Source of the DNA: Sporosarcina sp. 6E9
GTDB taxonomy: Bacteria; Bacillota; Bacilli; Bacillales_A; Planococcaceae
Length of the DNA: 64,000 nucleotides
Assembly (NCBI RefSeq): GCF_017921835.1
Contig: NZ_JAGEMN010000005.1
Coordinates: forward strand, 98,844 to 162,843
Reading direction: 5' to 3'
In this document: positions 43,860-53,695 of the stretch, piece after piece
Layout of the letters: each line of letters begins with the position of its first letter
Position numbering within the stretch: the stretch's first letter is position 1
Notes under the pieces: generated by a model
What the model saw: only the letters and a program-made list of their open reading frames with translations
Told to the model about the DNA's origin: nothing
Databases searched by the model: none
Translations under genes and position numbers: made by a program

Positions 43860-44417
43860 ATGAGGGCTACAGTCACAACAACATATGATTACCGTATTCA
43901 TTATAAAGATTCCGGTGCTATTTGGAAATTAAGTACGCATTTTCTTGAACATATTCCATTCCATAGCCCCGACCTGGTTTTTTTCTGTATTGGTACCGAT
44001 CGCTCCACGGGAGATTCTTTTGGCCCTCTCACAGGGTCAAGATTAACGGAGTTTCAGGCTTTCCCCTTTCCCGTATTCGGGACACTTGAAAGCCCGCTAC
44101 ACGCACTTAATCTAGAGCAAAGGAATAGCGATGTCATAAATGAAAATCCGAACGCCTACATAGTTGCAATTGACGCATGCCTCGGAAAGGACAGCGCGAT
44201 TGGACAACTTATCGTTCAAGATGGTTCAATGCAGCCTGGACTAGCTGTTGGTAAAATTTTACCCGCGGTCGGTCATGTTTCGATTAAAGGAATTGTTAAC
44301 ATTGGCGGGTTCATGGAATTTGCGGTTCTGCAAAGCACCCGACTTCACCTTCCATTTGAAATGAGCCGAACAATCGCACGTGCTTTACAGCTTGCCTATA
44401 ATCGTTCTAAATTATAG
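43860..44417 (+). CDS. yyaC: YyaC, putative spore protease-like sporulation protein
   Basis: This 185-residue protein belongs to the YyaC group of the hydrogenase-maturation/GPR-like fold, conserved in endospore formers. Family parts are LVFFCIGTDRSTGDSFGPLTGSRL near residue 45, VFGTLESPLHALNL, YIVAIDACLGK near residue 100 and VGHVSIKGIVNIGG near residue 140. The ATG at 43860 is preferred, with GGAG 7 bases upstream; the ATG at 43842 lies before that SD. It is on the plus strand, against its neighbours, and ends abutting the DUF554 stop. Its presence indicates a spore-forming organism. The catalytic role is unproven. Confidence 0.85.
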   Translation: MRATVTTTYDYRIHYKDSGAIWKLSTHFLEHIPFHSPDLVFFCIGTDRSTGDSFGPLTGSRLTEFQAFPFPVFGTLESPLHALNLEQRNSDVINENPNAYIVAIDACLGKDSAIGQLIVQDGSMQPGLAVGKILPAVGHVSIKGIVNIGGFMEFAVLQSTRLHLPFEMSRTIARALQLAYNRSKL

Positions 44418-45116
44418 AACAAAAACAACTGAAACAACAATGGCTACGACTAAAATTCCCGGGATTAAATTAGCAACTCTAATTTTAGTTAGTCCGATTA
44501 AATTTAACCCAATCGCCAAAATCATAAGACCGCCCGTTGCTGTCATTTCCGAGATAAAAAAACTTAACAGTTCATCGGGTATGTACTTACTAATTTGTGT
44601 TGAAAATAGTGTGATAATACCTTGATATAAAAGTACTGGAACCGCTGCAATCGCAACGCCGATTCCAAGCGTTGAACTTAATATGATTGACGTAAAACCA
44701 TCGATAATGCCTTTCATCAATAATACGTCATGATCATTTCTTAAACCGCTATCGATAGCGCCTATAATTGCCATTGATCCGATAACAAAAATAAGCGTAG
44801 CCGTTACGAATCCCTGTGCAACTCCGGGACCTTCTGTTTTTTTCGGCATTTTACTTTCAATCCAATGGCCTAACTTGTTTATCTTTTCATCCAGATCAAT
44901 CCATTCCCCAATGACAGCACCTACTACAATACTTACGATGACTATGAGAACTTGAGTACTTTCAAAGGTCATTTGAATCCCTATAACTGAAACCGCCAAG
45001 CCGATGCCGTACATGACAGTTTCTTTCATACGTTCAGGTATATTATGTAGGAATCTACCAATTACTGCCCCGATAATAATTAACAAAGCGTTTAAGACCG
45101 ACCCGAATAAAATCAA
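44412..45116 (-). CDS. DUF554 membrane protein
   Basis: This is a 234-residue membrane protein with about six to seven helices. The start is taken as TTG 45116: a GGAAGTGAT SD lies 6 bases before it, and the product opens with LFGSVLNALLIIIGAVIGR, the family opening. An earlier ATG at 45161 lies inside the spo0J terminator hairpin and is ruled out. DUF554 members are widespread and of unknown function; they occur often beside partition or cell-cycle genes. The stop overlaps the yyaC stop region in convergent orientation. Confidence 0.82.
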   Translation of the reverse strand: MILFGSVLNALLIIIGAVIGRFLHNIPERMKETVMYGIGLAVSVIGIQMTFESTQVLIVIVSIVVGAVIGEWIDLDEKINKLGHWIESKMPKKTEGPGVAQGFVTATLIFVIGSMAIIGAIDSGLRNDHDVLLMKGIIDGFTSIILSSTLGIGVAIAAVPVLLYQGIITLFSTQISKYIPDELLSFFISEMTATGGLMILAIGLNLIGLTKIRVANLIPGILVVAIVVSVVFVL

Positions 45117-45138
45117 CTTATCACTTCCAATTAATAAA

Positions 45139-45179
45139 TTAAAAAGATACCTATTCTGCATAGCTGCAAAATAGGTACT
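45139..45179 (-). terminator. Rho-independent terminator after spo0J
   Basis: On the minus strand TACCTATT-TGCA pairs with TGCA-AATAGGTA, loop GCTA, then TCTTTTT. It begins 3 bases after the spo0J stop codon. Confidence 0.88.
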
Positions 45180-45182
45180 ATA

Positions 45183-46040
45183 TTACTCATTCAATAAATC
45201 TAGTATTCTTTCTAAATCATCTTCCGAGAAGAATTCAATTTCAATTTTACCTTTATTTTTGTTCTTTTTAATGACTACATTCGTCCCAAAATAATCTCTT
45301 AACGTTGATTCACGTTCCATTAAAAACAAATCTTCAGTTTCCTTCTTTTTTGTTTCACGTGGAACATTTTCGTTTATTTTTTGTACAAGTCTTTCTAGCT
45401 GTCGTACGTTTAATCCTTCTTTAAGCACTCTTTCCGCAACTACATGCATTTGCTCTTTTGTTCTTAGACCGAGTAATGTTCGTCCATGTCCCATTGACAA
45501 TTTACCTTCAGTAATTGTATCTCTAATTTTCTTTGGAAGAGATAGTAGACGAACATGGTTTGCGATATGTGATCTACTTTTCCCAAGTCGAAATGCTAAT
45601 TGCTCTTGCGTGAGTTTTAAGTTTTCCATAAGATTGTGATACGCTTCTGCTTCTTCAATTGGCGTCAAATCTTCCCTTTGAAGGTTCTCAAGTATCGCCA
45701 ATTCCATTGTCTCTTCATCCGTTAATTCACGAACGACAGCCGGTATTTCGTCCAATCCTGCGAGTTTGGCTGCTCGAAATCTTCTCTCGCCAACTACAAT
45801 TTCATATGTCATTCCAGTTTTCCTTACAATGATAGGTTGAAGAATTCCATGTTCTTTAATCGAGTCACTTAATTCTTTGATCGCAACCTCATCAAACACT
45901 TTCCGTGGTTGGTATGGATTCGGCTTTATACTTTTCACATGTACTTTTTCAACAGTTTCTGCTTTACCTGCTTTATCTGCTTTCAATAATGATTCGCCTG
46001 GAAATAATGCATTAATTCCTTTCCCAAGACCTCTAGCCAT
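45183..46040 (-). CDS. spo0J: Chromosome-partitioning protein Spo0J (ParB)
   Basis: This is the CTP-dependent ParB clamp, which loads at parS and recruits SMC to the origin. The N-terminus (MARGLGKGINALFP) contains the Soj-stimulating region. The ParB/Srx CTPase core has KPNPYQPRKVFDE, GERRFRAAKLAGL and ENLQREDLTPIEEA near residues 35-140, followed by an HTH (LTQEQLAFRLGKSRSHIANHVRLL) near residue 145 and a C-terminal dimer domain. The ATG at 46040 overlaps the soj stop by 8 bases; an earlier ATG 21 bases upstream is inside soj. The gene contains a parS site, as in B. subtilis. Confidence 0.95.
   Translation of the reverse strand: MARGLGKGINALFPGESLLKADKAGKAETVEKVHVKSIKPNPYQPRKVFDEVAIKELSDSIKEHGILQPIIVRKTGMTYEIVVGERRFRAAKLAGLDEIPAVVRELTDEETMELAILENLQREDLTPIEEAEAYHNLMENLKLTQEQLAFRLGKSRSHIANHVRLLSLPKKIRDTITEGKLSMGHGRTLLGLRTKEQMHVVAERVLKEGLNVRQLERLVQKINENVPRETKKKETEDLFLMERESTLRDYFGTNVVIKKNKNKGKIEIEFFSEDDLERILDLLNE
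45351..45366. promoter_or_regulatory. parS site inside spo0J
   Basis: TGTTTCACGTGGAACA is a 16-base near-palindrome identical to the Bacillus parS consensus (TGTTNCACGTGAAACA on its other strand). It encodes NVPRE of Spo0J, the same location as the parS in B. subtilis spo0J. Confidence 0.92.
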
Positions 46041-46794
46041 TGTGCACCACTTCCTTTGCAAGCTCTAAATACACTTCTGCACCACGTGATCTTGAATCAT
46101 AAACAATGATTGGTTCTCCGTGACTCGGTGCCTCGCTCAGTCTTACGTTTCTCGGAATAATTGTTCTGTATACTTTGTCTTGAAAATACTTTTTAACTTC
46201 ATCAATTACTTGAATCCCTAAATTTGTTCTCGCATCAAACATTGTCAGTAAAACGCCGTCGATTGATAATTCTTCATTCAGATGTTTTTGAACAAGACGA
46301 ATTGTACTTAATAATTGACTTAATCCTTCAAGTGCATAATATTCACACTGCACCGGTATTATTATTGCATCTGATGCCGTTAACGCGTTGATTGTCAATA
46401 AACCGAGCGAAGGTGGACAATCTATAATGATATAATCATAGATATCCTTAGCCTCATGAATGGCATGTTTCATTCGAACTTCTCTTGAAATTGTTGAAAC
46501 CAGTTCAATCTCTGCCCCTGCTAATGAAATTGTAGCCGGGATAATATCTAAGTTATCTACTTTCGTTTGTAAAATAACGTCATTCATATCAACATCATCA
46601 ATCAAAATATCATAAATGCAGTTTTGGACGTCTCCTTTATTGATACCTACCCCACTTGTCGCATTACCTTGTGGATCTGTATCAATTAGTAAGACCTTTT
46701 TGCCTATATGGGCAAGGCAAGCACTTAGATTTACAGATGTTGTCGTTTTCCCGACGCCCCCCTTTTGGTTGGCGATCGCTATAATTCTTCCCAC
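46033..46794 (-). CDS. soj: Chromosome-partitioning ATPase Soj (ParA)
   Basis: This deviant-Walker ATPase works with Spo0J in origin segregation and in control of DnaA. The P-loop KGGVGKTTTSVNL begins near residue 11, the switch DCPPSLGLLTINAL near residue 118 and the DNA-binding basic patch near residues 190-220 (KVYRTIIPRNVRLSEAPSHG). The start is GTG at 46794: it gives MGRIIAIANQKGG and a 253-residue protein, exactly the B. subtilis length, with AGGTG 5 bases upstream. The longer ATG 22 codons earlier adds an unrelated tail and overlaps the noc terminator. Confidence 0.95.
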   Translation of the reverse strand: MGRIIAIANQKGGVGKTTTSVNLSACLAHIGKKVLLIDTDPQGNATSGVGINKGDVQNCIYDILIDDVDMNDVILQTKVDNLDIIPATISLAGAEIELVSTISREVRMKHAIHEAKDIYDYIIIDCPPSLGLLTINALTASDAIIIPVQCEYYALEGLSQLLSTIRLVQKHLNEELSIDGVLLTMFDARTNLGIQVIDEVKKYFQDKVYRTIIPRNVRLSEAPSHGEPIIVYDSRSRGAEVYLELAKEVVHNG

Positions 46795-46830
46795 GCTTGC
46801 ACCTGCTTTCCTAGATGAAATTAAATAAGT

Positions 46831-46871
46831 CATAAAAATACTCCTGCCATGACTTAGCAAGAGTATTTTAT
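46831..46871 (-). terminator. Rho-independent terminator after noc
   Basis: On the minus strand AAAATACTC-TGC pairs with GCA-GAGTATTTT across one mismatch, followed by TTTTTATG. It overlaps the noc stop codon and lies upstream of soj. Confidence 0.78.
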
Positions 46872-47728
46872 TTTTTCTTAGGTATTTTAACTGTAATCGT
46901 GTAAAAATCCTCTGAATCTTCTTCCTCTGTTTCTACATCGATTCCACTTTTGGATACAAGACTTAGAGATTGTTTAATGGTATTAAGTGCTATTCTAACA
47001 TCGCGGCTTACTGATTTTCTCTTTGGTGTTTTATTCTTTGGATCTTCTTTTTTTGGATGTAAAACTTTATAAACTCTTTCTTCCAATTGCTTCACGTTTA
47101 ATTGGTTCGCAATGGCTTCTTCATGCAAGGCTATTTGAAGTTCAGGATCTTTTAATGGCATCAAAGCACGTGCATGTCGTTCAGATAGTTTTTTGCTCAT
47201 AATTGCCGCTTTAACTTCTTCAGGCAATTTTAGTAGTCGTAACTTATTTGCAATTGTGGATTGCCCTTTGCCCAACCTTTGCGCTAAAGCTTCTTGCGTC
47301 AATGAGTGTAACCCCAATAATTGTTCGTAGGCATAGGCCTCTTCTATCGGTGTTAATTCCTCCCGTTGCAAGTTTTCTATTAAAGCAATGGAGGCAGTTT
47401 CCCTATCATCTAAGTCCCGGACAATGGCCGGAACTTCTGTCCATTCTAAAAATTTCATCGCTCGATATCTTCGTTCACCTGCAATAATTTCATACTCACC
47501 ATTACCGACAGAACGAATAACAATTGGTTGAATGACGCCATGTGTATGAATTGTTCTTGCAAGTTCCTCAATTTTCTCTTCAGAAAATACAGATCTAGGC
47601 TGATATTTGTTAGGTTTTATCGCGTCAATTGCAATTTTTTCTATCTGTTCTTGACGTTCCCCACTTGGTTCAATATCAGCTTCAGTTTCTTTTTCTCCAC
47701 CAAAAAAACGTGAAAAAGGACTTTTCAT
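46868..47728 (-). CDS. noc: Nucleoid occlusion protein Noc
   Basis: This ParB-family protein binds Noc boxes and the membrane and blocks Z-ring assembly over the nucleoid. The ParB core is [31 protein letters not shown] and [22 protein letters not shown], and the HTH is [27 protein letters not shown]. The N-terminus ([14 protein letters not shown]) is the short amphipathic membrane-binding helix typical of Noc and absent from Spo0J. Its 286 residues match Noc. AAAAGGTGG lies 8 bases before the ATG. The gene lies between rsmG and soj, as in Bacillus. Confidence 0.95.
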   Translation of the reverse strand: MKSPFSRFFGGEKETEADIEPSGERQEQIEKIAIDAIKPNKYQPRSVFSEEKIEELARTIHTHGVIQPIVIRSVGNGEYEIIAGERRYRAMKFLEWTEVPAIVRDLDDRETASIALIENLQREELTPIEEAYAYEQLLGLHSLTQEALAQRLGKGQSTIANKLRLLKLPEEVKAAIMSKKLSERHARALMPLKDPELQIALHEEAIANQLNVKQLEERVYKVLHPKKEDPKNKTPKRKSVSRDVRIALNTIKQSLSLVSKSGIDVETEEEDSEDFYTITVKIPKKK

Positions 47729-47808
47729 TCATTGCACCACCTTTTCAAACTTCCCCGTACTATATTACTAATTCGACAAATCTATTAATAAACCTTCTAT
47801 CAATAAAA

Positions 47809-47824
47809 CGTTCCACGTGAAACA
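47809..47824. promoter_or_regulatory. Second parS site, between noc and rsmG
   Basis: CGTTCCACGTGAAACA matches the parS consensus TGTTNCACGTGAAACA at every defined position but the first (C for T). It lies 2 bases after the rsmG stop, about 80 bases before noc and 2.4 kb from the parS in spo0J. Confidence 0.85.
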
Positions 47825-47826
47825 TT

Positions 47827-48543
47827 TTATTGAATTGGTGCTTTATTTGGAATACCAGGTTTACGAGGATATTTTCCTGGAGTGTTTTTCACCTTAGTAA
47901 ATACAAATATATTACGTTCACTTTCTTCGATCGGCAATAAAAATGAATGTTTTTCCTTAATCTTTGCGCCGAGAACAGCAAGTGGTTTTTCAGCATCTAT
48001 TAATTCATCTTTCGCTGCTGCACCTTTCATCGCAATGAATTGACCGCCTTTTTTAACGAGTGGAACACATAATTCCGATAACACGGATAATCTTGCCACC
48101 GCCCTAGCAGTAACAATGTCAAATTTCTCACGGTATTGTTTATTTTGTCCGAAGTCTTCTGCTCTAGAATGGACAAAGTTCACATTTTCGAGTTCAAGTT
48201 CTTTTGCTAAATGTTCCAAAAAACCAATACGTTTATTTAATGAGTCCACGATTGTCAATTCTAGCTCAGGATAACAGATTTTGATGGGAATACTCGGAAA
48301 TCCCGCACCAGCACCGACATCGCAAAGTGTAGTTTTTTTATCGAAATCTATATAAAACGCGGCTGATATAGAGTCGTAAAAGTGTTTCAAATAAACATCA
48401 GGCTCATCAGTAATCGCCGTAAGATTCATTTTTTCATTCCATTCAACAAGTTGATTGAAATAGATATCAAATTGACGCTGCTGCTTTTCGGATAATTCAA
48501 TACCATGTTCTTGTAAAGCGACTAGAAATTGATCTTTATTCAC
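47827..48543 (-). CDS. rsmG: 16S rRNA (guanine527-N7)-methyltransferase RsmG
   Basis: This enzyme methylates G527 of 16S rRNA; loss gives low-level streptomycin resistance in other bacteria. The S-adenosylmethionine-binding loop [17 protein letters not shown] begins near residue 72 and [23 protein letters not shown] follows near residue 142. The start is GTG at 48543, 7 bases after AAGGAGG, giving 238 residues; an ATG two codons earlier touches the SD. The terminator of the mnmE-mnmG unit lies just upstream, so this gene should have its own promoter or be reached by read-through. Confidence 0.94.
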   Translation of the reverse strand: MNKDQFLVALQEHGIELSEKQQRQFDIYFNQLVEWNEKMNLTAITDEPDVYLKHFYDSISAAFYIDFDKKTTLCDVGAGAGFPSIPIKICYPELELTIVDSLNKRIGFLEHLAKELELENVNFVHSRAEDFGQNKQYREKFDIVTARAVARLSVLSELCVPLVKKGGQFIAMKGAAAKDELIDAEKPLAVLGAKIKEKHSFLLPIEESERNIFVFTKVKNTPGKYPRKPGIPNKAPIQ

Positions 48544-48563
48544 ATACATTCCTCCTTATGTAC

Positions 48564-48601
48564 AAAAAGCTGGCGCGGATAACATATATCTCCGCACCAG
48601 C
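48564..48601 (-). terminator. Rho-independent terminator after mnmG
   Basis: Stem GCTGGCGCGGA / TCCGCACCAGC, 11 pairs with one G-T, followed on the minus strand by TTTTTG. It separates mnmG from rsmG, and its right end is 17 bases from the mnmG stop. Confidence 0.85.
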
Positions 48602-48617
48602 AGGCTCAACGCACCCT

Positions 48618-50510
48618 TTAACCGGATACTTTTGCAATTCTACCTTGTTCAATATAGACAAGTAAAATTGATATATCCGCTGGGTTTACGCCCGGCATAC
48701 GTGATGCTTGAGCTATTGAAAGTGGTCTAACTTTATTCAACATACCTTTCGCTTCTGATGCAATACCGGAAATTGCATCATAATCGATGTTTTCAGGAAT
48801 TTTTTTATCTTCCATTTTGTTCATTCTTTCAACTTGTTGCATGGATTTCTCAATATAACCTTCATATTTAATAAAGATTTCTACTTGTTCAGCAACTTCG
48901 CTCGATAATTTCTCTTCCGGTGGAACGATTCTTGAAATTTGCTCATAACTAATTTCTGGACGTTTTAATAGATTAGCAGCTTTCATCGGTTCTTTTAACT
49001 CAGAACTTGTTGTTTCTTGCATAACTTCATCTACATGTGCTGCAGGTTTTACAGTAACTTTTCGAAGTCGATCAACTTCTCCTCTAATTTGTTCTTGTTT
49101 TAACGTATATTTTGCATAACGTTCGTCACTAACAAGTCCAAGCTTATAGCCGATTTCAGTAAGACGAAGATCCGCATTGTCATGACGGAGAAGCAAACGA
49201 TATTCTGCACGTGATGTTAGAAGTCGATAAGGCTCATTCGTACCTTTCGTTACTAAATCGTCAATGAGAACGCCAATATAGCCATCGGAACGACCAAGGA
49301 TAAGTTCATCTTTTCCGAGTGCTCGAGCGGCTGCGTTAATACCAGCCATTATCCCCTGACCTGCCGCTTCTTCATAACCGGATGTTCCATTTAGTTGTCC
49401 AGCCGTGTATAAATTACGGATTTTCTTAGTTTCCAGTGTCGGCTTGAGTTGTGTAGGCACAATTGAATCATATTCAATCGCATAGCCCGCACGCATCATT
49501 TCAGCTTTTTCCAGTCCTGGAACACTTTCGATGAGTCTTTTTTGAATATGTTCAGGCAAACTCGTCGATAAGCCTTGAACGTAGACTTCTTCTGTATTTC
49601 GACCTTCAGGTTCAAGGAAGATTTGATGACGAGATTTATCGTTAAATCGGACAATTTTATCTTCGATTGATGGACAATAACGTGGTCCGGGACCAATCTT
49701 CTCTCCAGAATACATAGGCGACAAATGAAGATTTTCATTTATGATTTCATGTGTCAGTGGTGATGTATGCGTGAGCCAACAAGGTAATTGATCTAAAATA
49801 TACTCTGTCGTTTCAAAACTAAATGCACGAGGTTCTTCATCGCCCGGTTGAATTTCAGTTTTACTATAATCAATCGTGCGGCTATTAACACGTGGCGGAG
49901 TTCCTGTTTTGAAACGAACCATATCAAAACCTAATTCGCGAAGATTGTCTGCAAGTTTAATGGATGGCATTTGATTATTCGGACCGCTTGAATACCTTAT
50001 ATCTCCGATCACAATTTCACCGCGTAAAAAAGTACCCGTCGTGATAATAACAGTTTTAGCGCGGTAAATTGCGCCGACTTGTGTAATAACACCTTTTACT
50101 TCGTCGTCTTCTATGATTAACTCATCTACTGAAGCTTGACGTAAAATTAAGTTTTCCTCTTCTTCCATAATACGTTTCATTTCTTGTTGGTAAAGCACTT
50201 TATCTAGTTGTGCACGAAGCGCACGAACTGCTGGGCCTTTACCGGTGTTTAACATTCTCATTTGAATATGTGTTTTGTCGATGACTTTACCCATTGCGCC
50301 GCCAAGTGCATCGATTTCTCGCACAACAATTCCTTTAGCGGGTCCTCCAATGGATGGATTACACGGCATAAAAGCTACCATATCTATATTTAACGTTAAT
50401 ACGAGCGTTGATGCGCCCATACGAGCTGATGCTAATGCTGCTTCTACGCCAGCATGACCGGCTCCGATGACAATACAATCGAACGTGCCGGCTTCAAATT
50501 TGTTTGGCAT
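48618..50510 (-). CDS. mnmG: tRNA uridine-5-carboxymethylaminomethyl modification enzyme MnmG (GidA)
   Basis: With MnmE this FAD/NADH-dependent enzyme adds a (carboxymethyl)aminomethyl group to the wobble U34 of certain tRNAs. The FAD-binding [17 protein letters not shown] lies near residue 15, the family signature [12 protein letters not shown] near residue 275 and [16 protein letters not shown] near residue 370. A C-terminal MnmE/tRNA-binding domain ends the 630-residue protein. The ATG at 50510 has AAGG 8 bases upstream; a start 13 codons earlier overlaps the mnmE coding region. It follows mnmE by a small gap. Confidence 0.95.
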   Translation of the reverse strand: MPNKFEAGTFDCIVIGAGHAGVEAALASARMGASTLVLTLNIDMVAFMPCNPSIGGPAKGIVVREIDALGGAMGKVIDKTHIQMRMLNTGKGPAVRALRAQLDKVLYQQEMKRIMEEEENLILRQASVDELIIEDDEVKGVITQVGAIYRAKTVIITTGTFLRGEIVIGDIRYSSGPNNQMPSIKLADNLRELGFDMVRFKTGTPPRVNSRTIDYSKTEIQPGDEEPRAFSFETTEYILDQLPCWLTHTSPLTHEIINENLHLSPMYSGEKIGPGPRYCPSIEDKIVRFNDKSRHQIFLEPEGRNTEEVYVQGLSTSLPEHIQKRLIESVPGLEKAEMMRAGYAIEYDSIVPTQLKPTLETKKIRNLYTAGQLNGTSGYEEAAGQGIMAGINAAARALGKDELILGRSDGYIGVLIDDLVTKGTNEPYRLLTSRAEYRLLLRHDNADLRLTEIGYKLGLVSDERYAKYTLKQEQIRGEVDRLRKVTVKPAAHVDEVMQETTSSELKEPMKAANLLKRPEISYEQISRIVPPEEKLSSEVAEQVEIFIKYEGYIEKSMQQVERMNKMEDKKIPENIDYDAISGIASEAKGMLNKVRPLSIAQASRMPGVNPADISILLVYIEQGRIAKVSG

Positions 50511-50533
50511 GTTCTTTTCCTTCCTTCTATAAG

Positions 50534-51919
50534 TTATTTTCCAAGGCAAAAACGAGAAAATAATTCATTTATTAAACCTTCTTGTACAGTATCCCCAACA
50601 ATTTCTCCGAGAATTTCCCACGTACGTGTAACATCGATTTGAATCATATCGACTGGAACGCCTGCTTCAGCAGCTCCAAGTGCATCTTCAATCGTTTTAT
50701 GTGCTTTTTGCAGCAATGCAATATGTCTTGCGTTTGAGACATATGTCAAATCCTCTGATTCAAGGTTCCCTTCAAAAAAGAGCGTTGCAATCGCTTCTTC
50801 TAGTTCGTCAATTCCTTCATCTTTAAGAAGGGATGTTGTAACGATTTTGCCCTCTTCAACGAGGCTTTCTACCTTTTTCAAATCGACTTTTTGAGGAAGA
50901 TCCGTTTTATTACTCACAACTATTGTATCCATTCCAGATACTGCTTCAAAAAGTCGTTCATCTTCCACCGATAACTCTTCAGCGCTATTTATCACCAGAA
51001 GAATTAAATCAGCTTCTTTTAAGACTTGTCTTGACCGTTCTACACCGATCCGCTCGACAATATCTTCCGTATCGCGAATACCCGCAGTGTCAACCAAACG
51101 CAATGGGACACCCCGCACATTCACATATTCCTCAATTATATCACGCGTTGTCCCTGCTATGTCGGTAACAATCGCTTTGTTTTCTTGCACCAAGCTATTT
51201 AAAAGCGAAGATTTCCCTACGTTCGGTCTACCGATAATTACCGTAGATAAGCCTTCCCTTAATATTTTTCCCTGAGAAGAAGTCAGAAGTAATTTGTTGA
51301 TTTCTTCTTTAACCCATGTACATTTTTCCAACATATGAGGTATTGTCATTTCTTCAACGTCATCATATTCAGGGTAATCAATTGTTACCTCAACTTGAGC
51401 AAGTGTTTCAACGAGGGCATTTCTAAGTTCGCCAATGAGTTTTGAAAGTTTTCCTTCCATTTGACCCAATGCGACATTCATCGCGCGATCGGTCTTCGCA
51501 CGGATTAAATCCATGACGGCCTCAGATTGCGACAAGTCAATACGACCGTTTAGAAATGCACGCTTTGTAAATTCACCAGGTTCTGCAAGACGAGCCCCTT
51601 CATTTAAAATGAGCGTTAATACTCGATTCACCGCCACAATCCCACCATGACAGTTCACTTCAACAACGTCTTCCCTAGTGAAAGTTTTTGGTGCTTTCAT
51701 CAAAGAGACCATTACTTCTTCTACAGTTTCACCTGAAACTGGATCGACTAAATGTCCGTAATGAATTGTATGTGATGGTTCTTCTATTAACTTTTTTCCG
51801 CTTGGGGATTGAAATACACGATCAGCTATTTGTACTGCTTCGTCTCCGCTCAATCTAACAATGGCAATTGCTCCTTCTCCCATCGGAGTTGAAATTGCAG
51901 CTATCGTATCAAAATGCAA
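50534..51919 (-). CDS. mnmE: tRNA modification GTPase MnmE (TrmE)
   Basis: This potassium-activated GTPase partners MnmG in wobble-uridine modification. The N-terminal folate-binding domain starts [22 protein letters not shown], the G domain has [14 protein letters not shown] near residue 230, DIAGTTRD near 252, DTAGI near 275 and NKTDLPQ near 340, and the protein ends in the catalytic FCLGK. The TTG at 51919 is preferred, because AAGGTGAG is centred 8 bases before it and the product then begins near DTIAAIS as in relatives; a GTG three codons earlier overlaps the SD. Confidence 0.93.
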   Translation of the reverse strand: MHFDTIAAISTPMGEGAIAIVRLSGDEAVQIADRVFQSPSGKKLIEEPSHTIHYGHLVDPVSGETVEEVMVSLMKAPKTFTREDVVEVNCHGGIVAVNRVLTLILNEGARLAEPGEFTKRAFLNGRIDLSQSEAVMDLIRAKTDRAMNVALGQMEGKLSKLIGELRNALVETLAQVEVTIDYPEYDDVEEMTIPHMLEKCTWVKEEINKLLLTSSQGKILREGLSTVIIGRPNVGKSSLLNSLVQENKAIVTDIAGTTRDIIEEYVNVRGVPLRLVDTAGIRDTEDIVERIGVERSRQVLKEADLILLVINSAEELSVEDERLFEAVSGMDTIVVSNKTDLPQKVDLKKVESLVEEGKIVTTSLLKDEGIDELEEAIATLFFEGNLESEDLTYVSNARHIALLQKAHKTIEDALGAAEAGVPVDMIQIDVTRTWEILGEIVGDTVQEGLINELFSRFCLGK

Positions 51920-52061
51920 AGTTCTCACCTTCCTGGTTAGTTACTCACATGTGGATAAAGTGATTCCGGACATGACTTCCTAACATAGTATAATAACATA
52001 AATACGTCGAACGTCATAGTCCTACATCGCATTTTTGTGGATAAATCAAATTTTTGAACAT

Positions 52062-52098
52062 AAAAAAACCGTAAAGCGTTGAACTGCTTTACGGTTTT
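52062..52098 (-). terminator. Rho-independent terminator after jag
   Basis: Stem AAAACCGTAAAGC / GCTTTACGGTTTT, 13 perfect pairs, 8-base loop, A/T-runs at both sides. It lies 7 bases after the jag stop, upstream of mnmE. Confidence 0.9.
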
Positions 52099-52104
52099 TT
52101 ACTA

Positions 52105-52869
52105 TTATCGAATTGGTTCAATGACTAGATAGCGGTATGGATCAGATCCTTCTGAATAAGTTTCAATATCCAATCGGCTCGACAAAGAATGATGAATGAC
52201 TTTTCTTTCATAAGCCGGCATCGGTTCAAGTTGAACTTTTCGTCCTGTTCGAACTGCTCGGTCTGCCATTCTTTCCGCTAATTGTTCCAATGATTGTTCA
52301 CGTCGTCCGCGATAATCGCCAACGTCGATTCGAACAACTTTAAATTGACTTGAATTTTTATTTGCCACCAGTTGACCTAACTGTTGCAACGCATTCAATG
52401 TTTGACCACGTTTACCAATTAATAAAGCAGCTTTTTCACTTTCCAATTGAAAATTAACATACTTCCCATCTATTTCATAAGAAATATCAAGATCATCGAT
52501 TTTCATTTCTTCTGCTACACTGGATAAATACTGCTTAGTTTCCTTTATTGCATCTTCATCTGAATCTACATCTACATCATTTGATAAATTTCTACCTTCT
52601 TTTACAACATCTTCTATTGATTCAATAGATTCGTCGTCAAGCGCTATACTTTTCGTTTCGGGCGTCTCTTTTTCATTCGTGTGAATAGGAATAACTTTGT
52701 CAATGACAGTAATTTTCACTTCTGCTTCTTTTGATCCGATACCAAAAAAACCTTTTCTTCCTTGATCAAGTACTTCAACTTTTACTTTATCACGGGAGAC
52801 ATCGAGTGTTTGTAATGCCGCTTTGATCGCCTCTTCAACAGTGGCTCCCCTTTGCGTCATCATTGTCAT
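52105..52869 (-). CDS. jag: RNA-binding protein Jag (KhpB)
   Basis: This cytoplasmic RNA-binding protein affects cell elongation and is linked to the YidC insertase. Its N-terminal Jag domain (ATVEEAIKAALQTLDVSRDKVKVEVLDQGRKGFFGIGSKEAEV) covers residues 8-52, followed by an acidic, low-complexity linker (60-110), a KH domain with ALLIGKRGQTLNALQQL near residue 145, and a C-terminal R3H domain (MADRAVRTGRKVQLEPMPAYERKVIHHSL) near 205. The ATG at 52869 overlaps the yidC stop by 4 bases, with GGAGG 9 bases upstream. Its 254 residues are longer than usual because of the linker. Confidence 0.93.
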   Translation of the reverse strand: MTMMTQRGATVEEAIKAALQTLDVSRDKVKVEVLDQGRKGFFGIGSKEAEVKITVIDKVIPIHTNEKETPETKSIALDDESIESIEDVVKEGRNLSNDVDVDSDEDAIKETKQYLSSVAEEMKIDDLDISYEIDGKYVNFQLESEKAALLIGKRGQTLNALQQLGQLVANKNSSQFKVVRIDVGDYRGRREQSLEQLAERMADRAVRTGRKVQLEPMPAYERKVIHHSLSSRLDIETYSEGSDPYRYLVIEPIR

Positions 52870-53636
52870 TTTCTTTTCCCTCCTACTTTTGCAGGTATCA
52901 CTTCATCTTTTTTCGCTGGTTTATAAATGAAATAGTTTTGAATGACAGAAATAATATTACCGATTACCCAATAAAGTGATAGTGCTGCTGGTAATACAGT
53001 ACCGATTCCGATAATAAATAAAGGCATAATATACATCATCATTTTCATCTGCGGATTGCCCATTGCAGGACCAGTACGGAGAACAATGAATTGCATGATT
53101 CCTGCAATAACTGCAAGTGTAATACTCGGCACGGCTAGTTCGAACCAAAGAATCGATCCAAGTTCAATTTCCGGCGTATTATTCATACGGCTAATTGCAT
53201 GATAGAAACCAATCAGAATCGGCATTTGAACAAATATCGGTAAACAACCTGCTGCTGGATTGATTTTTCGTTCCGACATTAATTGTTGCATTTCAGTACG
53301 ATACTTTTCTTGCGTCACTGCATCTTTTGATTTGTATTTTTCTTTTAAAGCATTTAGTTCAGGTTGCAACTCTTGCATTTTTTTCGAGCTTTGTGTTTGT
53401 TTAATCATTAATGGTAGTAAGACAAGTCGAATAATGATTGTTACCGCGACAATTCCATAACCGTAAGTACCCAATAGGTCTTTAAATAGTGTAATTAGAG
53501 AAACTAACGGCCAAACAATGTATTTATTCCAAAACCCATCACTGTTTTCATAAATTGGTTCACTAAATTCAGTACATCCAGCCAAAAATAATGTCAGCAT
53601 CGTCAACATTAGGACTAATCCTATTCTTTTGTTCAA
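52866..53636 (-). CDS. yidC: Membrane protein insertase YidC (SpoIIIJ/OxaA)
   Basis: This lipoprotein insertase puts proteins into the membrane, alone or with Sec. The signal ends in LFLAGC with Cys21 as the lipid site. Helices follow near residues 35-80, 130-155, 170-190 and 205-230; YGYGIVAVTIIIRLVLLPLMIKQTQSSKKMQELQPELNALKEKYK near residue 60 carries the hydrophilic-groove Arg and the cytoplasmic coiled-coil loop. The C-terminal tail is basic. Its 256 residues fit SpoIIIJ-type YidC1. It is between rnpA and jag, the ancestral order. Confidence 0.95.
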   Translation of the reverse strand: MNKRIGLVLMLTMLTLFLAGCTEFSEPIYENSDGFWNKYIVWPLVSLITLFKDLLGTYGYGIVAVTIIIRLVLLPLMIKQTQSSKKMQELQPELNALKEKYKSKDAVTQEKYRTEMQQLMSERKINPAAGCLPIFVQMPILIGFYHAISRMNNTPEIELGSILWFELAVPSITLAVIAGIMQFIVLRTGPAMGNPQMKMMMYIMPLFIIGIGTVLPAALSLYWVIGNIISVIQNYFIYKPAKKDEVIPAKVGGKRK

Positions 53637-53695
53637 ATCGGCTCCCCCAAATCGTATCTTCTTACATTAAGTTTATCATTTTCATATGTATGTTT

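Noticed and set aside
46078..46093. CACGTG in soj as a third parS site
   Set aside because: Only the CACGTG centre matches; the flanks differ from the consensus at most positions.
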